Shown here: positions 45,405 to 57,479 of the stretch, in pieces
Layout of the letters: each line of letters opens with the position of its first letter
How positions within the stretch are numbered: position 1 is the stretch's first letter
From: Dipteris shenzhenensis
Taxonomy: Eukaryota; Polypodiophyta; Polypodiopsida; Gleicheniales
Assembly: GCA_047967505.1 (NCBI GenBank)
Contig: CM106539.1
Reading direction: 5' to 3' (one strand)
Length of the DNA: 64,000 nucleotides
Translations under genes and position numbers: made by a program
Notes under the pieces: model-generated
What the model saw: the letters and a program-made list of their open reading frames with translations, nothing else
Told to the model about the DNA's origin: nothing
Database searches by the model: none

Positions 45405-46300
45405 TTCATCCAGAGAGGCTACTGTACTGGAAATTAGAGCAGTTGCTGAAATGGAGGCAGGCAGTTAGAGTGCAGTCAGCAACACATTGAAGAAAGCCCC
45501 TTGGTGAACTGGTATACCCAAGCACCAGCATTAAAATCCAACCACCATGTCACAAAGCTGGTACTCCAATTTGTCTAAGCTGCATTATTAATGGAACAGC
45601 CAGGCATGTACCTATTGTTAATGGGTCAAGGAGCACTGTCCTTTTGAAATGGTAGGCATTGACTTCAACAAGGATGCCTTACAACAGACTTGCACCTAGG
45701 AATTAAATAGGAAACTATTCGCAATTATATGAGCCTGTTATAATTCATATATGCTTCACAACTTAAAAATGCGGACTTTAGCTTGCTCACCTTTCTAACC
45801 CATTAACCGGTTCCAAAAGCCGCCTCATTGCACAAAGTCAACCCATTTCATGTTTTGTTGCTCTGAAAATTCAATTCACAAGAGCAGCAGAAATATTTGA
45901 TGTCTAAGGGTGGTTGAAGAGGAAACTATACGCAATTAAATTATGAGCCTGTTATACTTCATATAAGCTTCATAACTTAAAAGGAGAGGCGGACTTCTAA
46001 AGATTTCAAATATCTACCATATCACTTATCATCCAGAGAAACTACTCCTGTGCTGGAAATTGGAGCAGTCACTGCTGAAAATGGCGGCAATTGCACAGCT
46101 GTGGCCATATTGAAGAAAGCCCCAAAGGATTGGGGTACCCATGCGGTTGCAATACTTATAAAATAAACCCAAGCAGGACGCCTTACCAAGACCAAGAGTA
46201 GTGGCAAATTCAACCAAGTCCAGTAGGATCCACTCAGTACCAAACGTCCTTTAGCTTGCTCACCTGCCTAACCCATTAACCTGTTCGAAAAGCACCAGTG
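45405..46300. repeat. Diverged segmental duplication (about 0.6-kb offset)
   Basis: TCATCCAGAGAGGCTACTGT near 45407 matches TCATCCAGAGAAACTACTCC near 46028, both followed by GGAAATT.GAGCAGT. GGAAACTATTCGCAATTA near 45711 matches GGAAACTATACGCAATTA near 45920. TTAGCTTGCTCACC...CCCATTAACC occurs near 45779 and 46250. The order indicates at least two rounds of local duplication. Confidence 0.75.
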
Positions 46301-46962
46301 TTTTTGTATGACAGAGCTGGTACTCCAAAAGGCAGCCAAACTGAATTAAAATTTATTTTATCGATACTGTCTATGCTGCATTATCAGGTTAATGGCTAAG
46401 GAGCCCTGTCGTTCTAAAATGGAGGGCATGAGTTCAAGAAGGATGCCTTATGGACTATACCAAGACGAACAGACGCCAAGGGATCAAGATAATAAAGCCG
46501 TTGTCCGTGGTCTTCAAAAATAAATTGTGTACATCTCACTCATTGCACGGAGTTCCACACAGATTAAAACAAAGAACCACAGATTTTACAAACCATAAAG
46601 GCTCGTCAGGTCTCACAGTCCGCCAACCTTGAAAACTGCATGAACTGAAGCAAATAATCCATAAATAAACGACACGCTTCACAAGAGCATTGAGAGGATA
46701 CAATAAACAACTCGAAAATTTGATAAAAACTTTGCAGCTGTGGACAGAAAACTTGTAGAGAGCAACCCTCTGCACACGTGGCAGGGAAGGCATTGGAAAC
46801 TGTAAGAGCCTTCAAAGAGCTATACTTTTACTAAATTAAGAAAATAAAGTATCCATGACTGCCAGAACGAGGACACTGCGAGCCCCACCCTTAATGTTAG
46901 GGAGAGTTACTCGAGCAAAAACTTCATTCTACAGGTGATCAGAGGATTCTGACGCTGCAAAC
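46301..46962. other. 3' flank of the LTPG gene; nothing else recognised
   Basis: Sequence between the duplicated block and the LTPG stop codon. It probably contains the 3' UTR and polyadenylation region of the minus-strand gene. Confidence 0.4.
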
Positions 46963-47638
46963 TCAGAACACGGCCGAAACTAAAGACCAGATGACGCCGG
47001 TAAGAGTGATAGCAACAAACGAAGGCCCGAACTGGGACTGATGCGCGCCATTCTTGGGGGTGGAGGTGTTGCTACTGCCGCTGCTTGTCGACGAAGTAGT
47101 GGGAGCTGAAGCTGAAATAAGGAAACAGACGAGTCAAGAAGATGGACCAAGTTGAGGTGCAAAGCAAGCCGCCATCCACAAAAATAATAAGCGAAAACCA
47201 CTCTTTCGACGAGAGGAGCACAAGAATGCAGAGATCAAACAAGACACACTGGAAACAGGGAAGAAGGAACGGACCCAAAGAGCAAAAAAATGGATCTGAA
47301 TAAAAAGAGGACGCACCTGTGCAGGAGGACTCAGTGAAGGTGGTGTTTAAGCCGCAGGCTTTGGGGAGGCCAAGGGCGCGGGACTTCTGGGCGGAGGTGG
47401 TCTGGGTGGAGGTGGCGAGCTGGCAGAAGCACTGGATATCGGCAGAGGATTTGAGGGCGGAGGAGAGGGGGGTACAGCAGGTGGATTTGTCGGGGGGGGA
47501 AGAGGAGGTGGAGGTAACGTAGGTGACGCAAGAAGCGAGGGGAGTGAGGGTGGCAGTGCAGTCGGAGACTTGGGCGATGGAGATGATGGGGAGGGAGAAG
47601 CAGAGGGCGAGGAGGAAGGCGAAGAGGGAGGGAGCCAT
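46963..47638 (-). CDS. Non-specific lipid-transfer protein-like, GPI-anchored (LTPG type), two exons
   Basis: Exon 1 is 47638-47317 and exon 2 is 47111-46963 (GTGCGT..TTTCAG intron), giving 156 residues. Residues 1-22 form a hydrophobic signal peptide (FAFLLALCFSLPIISIA). The eight-cysteine pattern is complete: C27, C37, C54-C55, C70-x-C72, C95, C106, which makes four disulfides in the lipid-transfer fold. A Ser/Thr-rich linker follows (APTTSSTSSGSSNTSTP), then a hydrophobic C-terminal tail (SFVAITLTGVIWSLVSAVF), the layout of a GPI-anchored protein of the outer plasma membrane and cell wall. Such proteins bind lipids and act in cuticle lipid export or the apoplast. An alternative acceptor 6 bases downstream would drop two residues in frame. 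No damage is seen; this is a likely active host gene. Confidence 0.88.
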
Positions 47639-48051
47639 TTTGAAGAAGAAGAAGAGCTTGGCTATGGCGACGGAGAAGCTTGAAAGTTTGAACTTCGAGC
47701 TGGAGCTTGAGCTTCAGAGCTGGGGTGGCTATGGCGTAAAGGAAAGCTTGGTGTGACCAAAATACGTTTTATAATAGTGGCGTTTGTACAGTCGTGATTT
47801 TCTTCGCAATCCAAGGGCCTTAAATAAATGATGATCGCATTCACATGCCCATGCAACAAAACAGCTTAGAGTCGTTGACAAATTTATTTCCCCCTGCCTC
47901 CCCTCCATTAACTCCCCCAACTACCCCCCCCCCCCTTCCACCTGCCCTCACTTCAACGTTCAATCCACCCCCCCCTACCAGGCCAACACAACAAAACACC
48001 ACATTCTCACCCGGCAAGATATAGCAAGTCCGTGTCATTGCTTATGAATTC
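47639..48051. other. Upstream region of the LTPG gene
   Basis: The first 60-100 bases are GA-rich on the plus strand and probably belong to the 5' UTR. A poly-C run lies near 47926-47936. No TATA box was assigned. Confidence 0.35.
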
Positions 48052-48204
48052 AAGCCCGGTTATGTAATAGCACCATCTTTAAATATCGGTTTTCGGCATC
48101 TTTAACCCCCACCACATTCTCACATGCTATCCATTAAAAGTTACGGCTCGGGAAGAGTTTAGGGTTTAACCCTAAACCTAAATCCTAAACGTAAAGTCAT
48201 TTCC

Positions 48205-48212
48205 TATAAAAG
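48205..48212 (+). promoter_or_regulatory. TATA box-like element
   Basis: TATAAAAG lies 75 bases upstream of an ATG (48280) and is followed by a C/T-rich leader, a classical plant core-promoter arrangement. Confidence 0.5.
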
Positions 48213-48279
48213 CCCACTCCACCCCCTCATTCTTCATCTTTCACATTTTGCCTCCGTCCTCTTCTTCATTCCCAGCCCT

Positions 48280-48334
48280 ATGCAAGACACTCCTCCCTCT
48301 CCATCGACCACCACCCTACTCCCATCCTCACATG
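48280..48334 (+). pseudogene. Captured first exon with strong splice donor
   Basis: ATG at 48280 begins MQDTPPSPSTTTLLPSSH, and the frame runs into CATG/GTAAGT, a consensus donor. No matching second exon could be assigned within the element. The parent gene is not recognised. Confidence 0.4.
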
Positions 48335-48621
48335 GTAAGTGACTTCGAGCCCATCTCGCAGCGATAACCTAGCCATCCACCCACCGTCCATTGGTCCTCA
48401 ACAATCCCGTTACATCGAGAAAGACTTGGAGAGCGTTCAGGTGACCACCTTTGTCGAAATGTAATTTTAATTAGCACCTTGCTCAAAAGGACGTTGAGAA
48501 TGTGGTGTTTCGCAAGGTAAAATAGGAGATCGACATGGACATCTTTAACCCCCCATTTAATGATGGTGCTATTACATAACTGAGCTTAAGGTACAGTGGC
48601 CTTTAACCCCCACCTCCAATG

Positions 48622-48700
48622 CGAGCTATGTAAAATCAGGTCATAAGCCCCGACTGCGACCTATGTAAAATCGGGTCATAAGCCCCAACTTTCAAAATCA
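48622..48700. repeat. Tandem duplication, unit about 37 bp
   Basis: CTATGTAAAATCAGGTCATA and CTATGTAAAATCGGGTCATA each continue AGCCCC, head to tail, just outside the TIR element. Confidence 0.85.
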
Positions 48701-48719
48701 TTGCCTTGAGACTTAGAGG

Positions 48720-49354
48720 CTTTCACTAGGTCTCATGGAATGAAATTTATTATTTGTCTTCTACCTTCTTCCATGCAAAATAATTCCCTAAATAGCCTTA
48801 TAATCTCTAACTGGTTGGCTACTTCTAAAATTCCAAGTGGAGGCTAAGTAGGTAGTTGACACAACTAGTACGTTTTGAAAAATTAGGAGGCACACATTCC
48901 ACCCCAATAACATCACATGCCACCTTTGCAACTTATCCCTAATTCTTTCCTTGAACCAATTAAATATTTTCCTTAAAGATAGACCTAATCCTAGCGAGGT
49001 TCCAAGGTAACGAACCACTTCTACCTAAGGAATCACTTATACTTGTTGCTCTATCATCCATTTTGGAGGGTGACTTGAATCAGTTCAGATGATGAAATTC
49101 CTCTTCCAACTACATAAAGACCTCGAGGAGGCATGGTAGAATTTTTTCAAGATATTGAGCAAATTGTCTACATACTCCCAGTCTTGAATTGAGAAAGACA
49201 TGATGTCATCATCAGCAAAGTAGTTGAGCGCATAGTTGGTTGCCTAGGGTAGCATCAATCATCTCATAACACTTCTTTTCTTGATCATATGGATCAAAGG
49301 GACTGATCCAATCATGAAAATCAATGGAGCCATGGGCACCCCTTCTTGATGGAT
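48720..49354 (-). pseudogene. LINE reverse transcriptase, downstream half (split by the 10.65-kb insertion)
   Basis: On the minus strand from 49354 the frame reads IHQEGVPMAPLIFMIGS, the RT block that normally reads IRQGCPLAPxLFxxV. Decayed sequence follows in the palm region. 49018-48788 gives MVRYLGTSLGLGLSLRKIFN and WFKERIRDKLQRWHVMLLG, the block downstream of the RT palm. The preceding blocks are not adjacent here but lie at 60009-60640, on the far side of the insertion. Confidence 0.75.
49345..49354 (+). repeat. Left copy of 10-bp flanking direct repeat (candidate target duplication)
   Basis: CTTGATGGAT here and at 60009-60018. Both are LINE-derived and correspond to the same codons of the RT, so the repeat fits duplication of the insertion target. 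Confidence 0.7.
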
Positions 49355-49366
49355 GGGGGTTTCCAT

Positions 49367-49382
49367 TTTCCGAGCAAAAACC
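49367..49382 (+). repeat. Left inverted repeat of the 10.65-kb insertion
   Basis: TTTCCGAGCAAAAACC, an exact inverted partner of 59982-59997. The following CCCGAGCGACGAGCAG is related to the partner's TACGAGCAG. Confidence 0.75.
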
Positions 49383-49399
49383 CCCGAGCGACGAGCAGA

Positions 49400-50150
49400 C
49401 AAAAGGTGGGAGGGGTCAAAATATATAGGCTCAAGTCATTTTTGGGGAGCAAAAAATTCCAAATTATTTCAAGGAATATGTAAGTAAATATGAAACATTG
49501 ATAAATAGATATAGATATAAATATACATTTATATAATATACATATATAATGTCCAAGTGGTGACTTATTTTATGACTTTCAAAAATCCTTTCTTTTGCTT
49601 TCACCATTGCTTGGATCATAAAATTTTGAGCAAATATCCTCTTTACAGTTCCTGAGAATGACCTAGGAAAAATAAATAGTACCTTTTTAATAGACCCTCT
49701 AAGTGTATTTTTACTTGGCCAGCACTAGAACGTTTTTTCAAATTCTGAAATCCTGTGCTTCCACATGGCACAATATACACCCTTAGATTTAAATTCTGAA
49801 AGCCCAAAAGCTTTGCTTTGAAAGCTTTTGAAAAGCCATCTGCGTAAAAAGCCAAGCTTTGAAAGCCAAGTAAAAAGCCAATTGCACCTTTAAATATAGG
49901 TGAAACATACCGCTTGTCCCTATTTCAAACTAAACAAAGTCTTCTTTTCCGTGAGAGAAGTGAAGTAGCAGGACTTGAAAGTGGTGGCAAGTAACCAAGA
50001 CTTTAGCTTAAGGTTTCTCGAACGCGACAATACGCAGCGATCTGCGATCTCTTTCAAGAAACTTTGGTGAGTTGATCTTCTGCTATCACGAACTTCTTTC
50101 AATTCCATGCAGCAGGTAGGATATGCAGTTGTTAGATTGCACGAATCGTA
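49400..50150. other. AT-rich left subterminal region
   Basis: TATA-rich to about 49550, then non-coding with repeated GCTTTGAAAGCC and AAAAAGCCAA words near 49800-49880. No gene recognised. Confidence 0.5.
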
Positions 50151-50159
50151 TAAGCAACA

Positions 50160-50320
50160 ACAACTGCGTTTCATACCACGTCAAGTAGCTCCTTCCTGCG
50201 TTTCATACCACGTCAAGTAGCTCCTTCATAGCTTGGTCTCGCGAGGCTGGATTTTTCCTTCCACGCCCATCCTCTGGAGGTTGGATTTTTCCTTCCACGC
50301 CCATCCTCTGGATTGTACGT
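50160..50320. repeat. Two adjacent short tandem duplications
   Basis: TGCGTTTCATACCACGTCAA followed by GTAGCTCCTTC occurs twice (50163-50226). GGATTTTTCCTTCCACGCCC followed by ATCCTCTGGA occurs twice (about 50249-50315). Copies are virtually identical, so both events are recent. Confidence 0.92.
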
Positions 50321-52177
50321 CCTGTTCTGAACTTGAAGAGCGCCATAAGTAAGGATATTTCTTACTTATTCTTACGTATTTCTTACGTAGTGATTGAACA
50401 CACCAAGGCGGAACATAATGGCTTGGGTCATTGAGTTCTTCAGCTGTGGAGATACAATTACGAGTTGGCGGACACAGAGACAGAGAAGGAGGATTCTTTT
50501 GCACCCCAAGGTAGTTAGGCCTTGTTCCGCTGCAAAATATACGCAGCAAAATTCATCGAGTAATATTCAGAATAGTATGGCGTACAGTAAAGCGAGCTTC
50601 TGGAGCTCAGGACTCTTTGAATTTTGAACACATAGCTAAAGCGGAAAAGGGCCAGCAGAATAGCTGCGCTGCTACTTTTGAGGATTTTTTCTCTGGAAAC
50701 AGGGAGTTTTTGCAGAGCAAGTCAATCAGTCTAGCAAGGGCAGGCTTTGATTTGGAATGTGGAAAGACGGAAGGAGCCTCACCGGCGGGTTATCTTGAGG
50801 TGGTTGTCTTCACTGCATTCATTAACATCTTTCAGGTGGCAAACGAGCGATGAGACTGCTTGCGATGAATGCTTACGTCGAGCGTCCTGAAATTGCGATG
50901 CAGATGCAGCAGGAGATCTCTATTAGCTGAAACAGTTGAATTTCTGTCTGCTTCCCTTCTCAAAGAGTCTTTCATCAGGGCTACGACAAGAGGAATGGCT
51001 TGTGCATCAATTTCACCCAGAGCGATAACCTCTTCTAGATATCTTAGAGCGATTTTTTTCTGCAAGCGACTATTCTTGTTGACGTCTCATCCTCCCTCTC
51101 CTTCAGAAGTTAGAACTCCGTCGAAGCGTTGGCATTATCGTTTATCCTGTTGGCTTCGACCTTGCTCAAGGACCCACTTTATCATGTGCAACCGTCAGCA
51201 TCCCTCGATGCTTGGAGACTATAACAAGCCCTCACCCACACAGACAAGCTGCAACTTGCAGCTCCATTGATCGGCGACTAAATTTGAGCTTTCAAATCCC
51301 CAACCTCCAAAATTCGAATCGAACGAAGAATCGGACTCCGGATCTTCGTAATAAGTTCTCATTTCTTTGAGCAGAATAGATGGTTGGAGAGAATTGCGTA
51401 AAAGCACAGCTGGTAGAACACCCATGACGGGCTTAAAGACAAAGCTCCAGTATATGCTTCTGCTTCCACGATCAAAAGCCTCGGATGCTCTTTGTGCGCT
51501 TTTTCCACTTGACAAAGTTGTGGATGCGCTTTGTGTCGTCATTAATTTCCCTTTCCTCCACGGGGACTCCAGGACAAAAGTCTACACAGCTATTCTGCTG
51601 CCTGCACAATTGCTGCATTAACAAATGCATACAGGAGAGAAGCCCATCTCGCCGCACATCTCTTCCAAAGCTTACTCTCCATACATGAATCCATGCTTTT
51701 ATCCGTATCTAGAAAGACGATATGTTAGATCTGTACATCTCTAGCTTGATTTTGAAAATGGCGCGTGACGTGCACTTTTGTTTATTGTGTTCATTAGACA
51801 TCCTTTGTTTCTTACTTCGGGAGGTGGCTACTAAAAGCCTCGAAAGTATTCCACAATGCCACTTGGAAACCAGTAAATTTCCGCTCTCTCTCTTTAAATA
51901 TATGTGGGAGGGTAACCACCCCGATACCTGAATGGATTGACGTTTCGATTCCGGATTCGGTTGAGAAGCTACAGTTGAAGTTAGAGATCCAAAAAGAACT
52001 GAAGCATGATTCTTTAATTTCCGTGCCTACGTACCCATTTCATGGTTCGTGCTGCAAGAGCTCAATGGCAGAGGAATTAAAGTCCTGAAGAACAAAGCTG
52101 CTGCAGCTTACAAAACTGCAGCAAAAGTTGATTTATTGGTTGCTGGTTCTGCGGTGTGGGCTTGCAACGAGAGATTG
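50321..52177. other. GC-balanced block without assigned gene
   Basis: Several open frames exist on both strands, for example minus 51219-51542 (SIYWSFVFKPVMGVLPAVLL) and minus 50832-51065 (YLEEVIALGEIDAQAIPLVV). The minus-strand frames look more coding-like than the plus ones and could be exons of a captured host gene, but I recognise no family and could not connect them by splicing. Confidence 0.35.
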
Positions 52178-52384
52178 GTGGAGGATTAAAGCTGGATAAA
52201 TTCAATCAATTCCCATCGAAGTTCAGGTATTGATGGACTCTCCATGGGTCTCATTCTACTGACAGGATTTGTCACTACTTCGGCAACCTCAGCAGCTTGG
52301 CTAGTTACGCGGAATACACGTCTATTCTATTTCTTGATGTTGGCCATGTATAGCGGCCAAATAGGACTGTTTGCTTCTCGAGAC
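52178..52384 (+). pseudogene. ndhD: Plastid ndhD fragment in nuclear DNA
   Basis: The reading from 52178 gives VED, a stop, SWIN, then [35 protein letters not shown] and [18 protein letters not shown]. This is the conserved N-terminal third of NdhD, a membrane subunit of the plastid NAD(P)H dehydrogenase-like complex (typical plastid reading: GLSMGPILLTGFITTLATLA...). Only about 69 codons are present, one is TAA, and similarity stops on both sides. It is a nuclear plastid-DNA remnant carried inside the 10.65-kb insertion, not a working gene. It gives independent support that the genome is from a photosynthetic plant retaining plastid ndh genes now or in its ancestry. Confidence 0.82.
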
Positions 52385-53415
52385 AGACAGACGGGTAAAA
52401 CAGCAGTAGTTTCCATTGTAGGTTGCGCTGGCTTGCCACAACCTTGTTTCGTTGTAGGTTGGGATGTGAACCCCCTTTTACAACTCACAATTTCCAATCA
52501 ATAGTGCATATAGGTCGATAGACAAAAGTACCAAAACGCTGATGAGAAATTTTGACATTCTCTAGGTCGCTACAAGCTCGCAGCATTGACAAATAATTAC
52601 TAAAGGAACTAAGCCTCCGAGAGATAGATATCAGCACACGGACGATGTCTAACGTTGGATTGTGTATAGCTTTTCTGCTTGAATTTATCATCTTTAGGAA
52701 ATTGCACATATGCTAATAACCATATCCAAACATGCTGAACACGAGGAATGCATATTGACTAATCATGATTGTTTTTCAGATTCCAACACTCCAGCAAAGA
52801 AATAGGCCACTTGTCGTCGAGCTGTGGACGTCAGAAAGGATACTCCACGTAAGTACAATGTACGGTCATTTCAATTCTGAAATGTTTCTGCACCGTCTGT
52901 TGCTCTGGTCCGCATTAATGCGCTACACCTCCAACACTACAGGTGACTATTCGAAACGGGGGGATGGCACGTTCCCCTATGATATATAATTTTTGGAGAG
53001 ACATGTGCCGGCTCTCCACCATACATTACGTATGGTTTTTTTTTTTTTAACTCCTCATCTTGAGCACGCACACTTCTTCGCACATTCTGTTTCCGCAAGG
53101 GAACATTACATTTGCTTGGTTCGACCAACATACTAATCATGTCTGCAACACTTCTGTTTTCGAGATGTTTGCAGCCTCCAAATGAGTGTCTTCTCCTAAA
53201 GGTACGCACAACAAAATGTTTTTGCTTGATTCAAGTTATTTTATCAATTCTTTCACCTTCTAAAGATAGAGGTTCAGTCCATTTTGTTTTTCCTGTTGCG
53301 TTTAGACAAAACCACGTGAGTGAAATTGTAGCAAAGTTTCGGATGGTTTTTATTATTAATCCCTGTAGGTGTTTAAACCCGAACATAAGACATCGATTCA
53401 TGTCACGATGTAGAA
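52385..53415. other. Region between ndhD fragment and Helitron gene
   Basis: Contains splice-like signals (for example TTTGCAG/CCTCC near 53174 and AAAG/GTACGC near 53200) and a T run near 53038-53048. Possible small upstream exons of the Helitron gene could be here, but none was demonstrable. Confidence 0.35.
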
Positions 53416-56400
53416 ATGACCACCGGAAACTCCTTCGAACATGACCATTCGTCAACGCTCAGAGCAGCCAGAGATCGAGCTATTCAACTTGATATAACAT
53501 CAAGAAAGATGTCCTTGAGGCCAGCTACATCATCGTGGTTGACCATCGCAGATAGATACAAGCAATGGGTTAGTAATTGCGCGGCTATTTTCTCTAGCCT
53601 TCAAATCTGCGGTGTCTGTGGCATAACCACGCGAGTGTCTGCAAACCAAAGGATCGTTTCTTCGCAAGGCATAGGGATCTCAAGCCACAGCGCCGCACTC
53701 GGAAACATGATACTTTTGGATGCCTGCGAGAATATGGGCATGCAAGTGACTTACTGGAAATGCCAAAGCTGCACACGAGATGCCCAGCGGAGCAGATACA
53801 TTGTGCGGTTGATGCCACAGTACTCTCGGCAGTTGCTTAAAACAAACCACCTCCACACGCAACTGCTAAGCATCATAGATGTATCCATTTCAGTTACCAC
53901 GACTGCAAATGCGATTGCTCGTGGCACACTCGATCGAAGGTCACTTCTAGACAATCCTCTGATATCTTGGCGAAACGTCCCACTAAGCTCGGCTCAAGAA
54001 ATCGTGACGAACGAGCTGTCAGGTGTGCTCGCATACAACATCGAGAACAATCCAATATTGCGCAAGTACAATTCTTTAGCAGAGCGTGCGGACATCAAGA
54101 TGGGTATGTGCATCTTGAGTCCTCAAACCATTGCAGGTATCTTGGAACTACACGATGAGACAGCTCCCTTCGAGTTAATGTCAATAGCGGAATCTCAGCC
54201 TGAGCTCCTGCTTTTGCAAAACATGGTGGACCCCGCGAACCGTCGCGCCTTTGATGCAAGGGACAAGCATGAGTTTGCCTCCATACAGCTACGGGGTACA
54301 GAAATGCTTTCAGAGAGGGTCGCTTCATTCCACGTCGATGGAGTAGCAGCAGCTGGCAGTGCATGCGTTGACATAACCATGGAGTCAGCAGTGTTCCCAT
54401 TCCTGTTCCCTTTCGGACGGGGCTACTATGATGGCTGCATACAGTTCAGCAACTATGTGAAAATGAGAATATGCACCTTATTCTCTATCTACACGCTCTA
54501 CAAGCCATACCTGTTGATCATGTTCCAGTTAAAACAGGCAGTGATGATTGCCAATTCAAGCAACTCTACATGCTTGCAACGAGACATCGACCAATATAGG
54601 AAAGCCAACCCTGCCACGACCAATGAAGACGCAATGAGACACGTGCTTCGCTACAGCATGCCATCAACAATGCCGGGGTCCCCATCGTGGCATCGACGAC
54701 AACTGAAGGACCTCATAATGATGGTCGATGCTTGGGGCCTCCCAGATTTCTTTCTGACATTCACTGCAGACGAGGTCACCGATACACGGTGGCAAGAAAT
54801 TAATGTGATCGAGAGCATCGCAACGCATTATAATGCGCAATTCACTTGGAAGGACTGTCCTGTTGAATGCGTGGCAATTTTCCACGCACGCTTCCACATG
54901 TTCATGCGCAAGCATTTGCTTTCATCCGACGGTCTGCTTGGCCGAATACAACACCATGTCGTTCGTTATGAGATACAAAACAGGGGCTCCCTACACGCCC
55001 ATGTCATATTGTGGGTCCACCATGATGACCGTCAGCGAATTGCAAATGAGATTGCAGCTTACGTCCCCAAGGACGAGGCCCTGGATCCTCGAAACACAAG
55101 GCTGCGAGAACTAGTTCTCAGGAAGCAATCGCACGTATGCAGGAAAGCGTGCTACGTCGGACCGTCACACCACAGTTGCAAGCACGGCTTCCCTTTCGCA
55201 ACACAGCCAGAGTATGAACCCATCCTCGACCCTCTGACGCAACGTTGGTTGTATTACCAGCCGGGACATGAGCACCGAAACGTCGTCCCCTACCACCCTT
55301 CCGTGTTACTGTTGTGGGGTGCGCACATGAACATACAGCGGGTGACAAACTCTTCAATCTCTCACTACCTCCTCAAGTACGCGATGAAATCTGAACCAAT
55401 GGGCAAACTGAACATCCGTTCAGAAGACGCCTCACGTTTGGGGTTGCAACATCTCGACGAAGTAAAGCTGAAACTCATCGCCGCGAGCCTCCTATCAAAA
55501 CCAACCTCTCCAACAGAGGCCGCGCTAAACTGCATGCAGATACCAACAATCACAAGGAGCGAGACCGTTCACTATGTCGACTCCTCGCCACCATCTCTAA
55601 GACAATGCATCGTCTCGCGAAACAACAACGTCACCCTGCACCCGGTCGACATATACTGCGGGAGACCGAGCGTCATCGAGGAGAGCACGTTCTACGATTA
55701 CCATAGGCAATGTGATACGAAAGCCCAAGGAAACGCAACGTGGAACGGTCGGTCTTGACCTCTTCGGCAACAGGATCGCAAAATGTGAGCGAGTAGTCAG
55801 ATTCACTGACTACCACCCTGGACATCAACCAGAGGGGTACTTCTACAACGTGCTCTTGCGAAAACTCTGCTTCAAGAATGAAACGGAGCTCATATCACCT
55901 GCCAACACAGCTGGATCCTACTTTGTTGAATGCCAAATGCGTGGCCTCATATTGAGCAATGAGGACCTCGAGATGTATGTGACCGAATACACGCAAAGGA
56001 ACTTGCTAGCGACTGATCACACGGACCAGTTGATCAATATGATATTGCAAAAGGTTGCGATCATCCGAGACTGCCCGATGGAAGCACCTAACATCGACCA
56101 GCAAACCGTCGAAGGGCCAACACGCGCGAGGATGTTGCAAAAAATGGCCGAGTTTCGCACCGTCGCCAATGCCGCATTGACAGTAGAACAACAAAGAGTC
56201 TTCGAAAGCCTGGCTTCAACAAGCTCGGGGCTACACGTTGTCTGTGGAACACCAGGTAGCGGCAAAAGCTTCTTGATACGGTACTATGTTTCGCATCTGG
56301 TAGCGCAAAACAAAACGGCAATACTCTGTGCATCAACAGGGGCGGCTGCGACGCAGCTGAGCGGGATTGCAACCACTGTACACTACCAATTCAAGATCCC

Positions 56401-57479
56401 TGTGCGCAGCAGTCAATACCCACTGAACATCCATGAGACGGATGAGCGACACCTCGCAATCAAGGAAGCCAACGCGATCATCATTGACGAGATGTCCATG
56501 CTAACAAGGATGACTTTCGATCTCGTGGTAAGACAAATCGTCAATGTCACTAATGGCACATTGCATGAGCCATTCAGACACAAAATGCTGATAATTTTTG
56601 GTGACCTGGCACAATTACCGCCAGTCTGCAAACACGGCGAGGATCTCTGCGAGCCGTGCCACATCACGTCCTCCGCGCACTGGGCCTGCAGCGAAAATGT
56701 ACCACATGCAATTCTCGGTGCGACATGCACGAGACATGCCGTTCCTCGCATTCTTGCATACCATAAGACTCAGGACGCCCACAACTAACGAGATTTCCGA
56801 CTGTTTGGGGCAGTGCATTGTCGACAAGGAAGGTGCATGCCACTTCATTGATGCCGAAACAACCATCATTTGCACACACAGAGTTGATGTCGCTACCTTC
56901 AACGATGAGCTTGTGGAGAAATTCAACACTCCCGAGACGATTGTGCATGTTCAAATACACAGTAACGCCGCGAGCGAACCAGCTCTCAAAGAATGGTTGG
57001 AGGACAAAAGCTTCAACGAGATAGGAAAAATTTGCGTGGGGGCGAAGGCAATGATAACGGAAAACATCGACCTCGCAATAGGTGCCACAAATGGAGCAAT
57101 GTGCAAAATCAGGAGCATCAATGCAACTAGCAGGGGGGAAATCAACGGTATCATTGTCGTCGTGGACACAACAGCGGCCGTGCTCACATTACGACGCTCG
57201 AAGCATCAGCGAAAGGCAATAAATGGAAAATGGTTCCACAAGTCCACATTTCCATTGACCCTAGCATACGCTATCACGGGACACAAATCCCAAGGCGCAA
57301 CCATATCCAACAAAGCGCTGCTCATATTCTGAGGAGTGTTTGCCCCTGGCTTGGCATACGTGATGTTGTCCAGAGTGACTGAGAGAACGAGGCTGCGCAT
57401 ACTACATTACCCACATCCAGACATATTCAGACCAATTCCACGAGAGTTCTCACAGCCGACAACACAACCACGCGCATAA
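53416..57479 (+). pseudogene. Helitron Rep/PIF1-type helicase gene, decayed
   Basis: The first frame (53416-55758) holds a zinc-finger-like N terminus (CGVCG...WKCQSCTRD), the Helitron_like_N region, and the Rep nuclease. The HUH motif is SLHAHVILWV with His527 and His529, and the paired-tyrosine motif is HYLLKYAMK with Tyr651 and Tyr655. The frame shifts near 55715-55750 into the helicase (55712-56788): Walker A GTPGSGKSF, Walker B IIIDEMSML and the following FGDLAQLPPV. A second frame change near 56695, in an A run, leads to VRHARDMPFLAFLHTIRLRT and TLAYAITGHKSQGAT. An in-frame TGA at 57330 interrupts just before GLAYVMLSRVTERTRLRIL (motif VI), and the protein would end at 57479. Helitron Rep/Hel nicks, unwinds and copies the element by rolling-circle replication. 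Domain order is complete, but two frameshifts and one stop inactivate this copy. Confidence 0.92.

Larger units (their letters stand above)
48052..48587. mobile_element. Small TIR element (536 bp) carrying a TATA box and a first exon
   Basis: 48052-48084 and the reverse complement of 48555-48587 match at 30 of 33 bases, including a perfect 19-base core GTTATGTAATAGCACCATC (48059-48077 against 48562-48580). Inside are a TATA box (48205), an ATG with a short Pro/Ser/Thr-rich frame and a consensus donor (48334/48335). No transposase is encoded, so this is a MITE-sized or Pack-type non-autonomous element. No clear target duplication was found at the edges tried. Confidence 0.65.
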
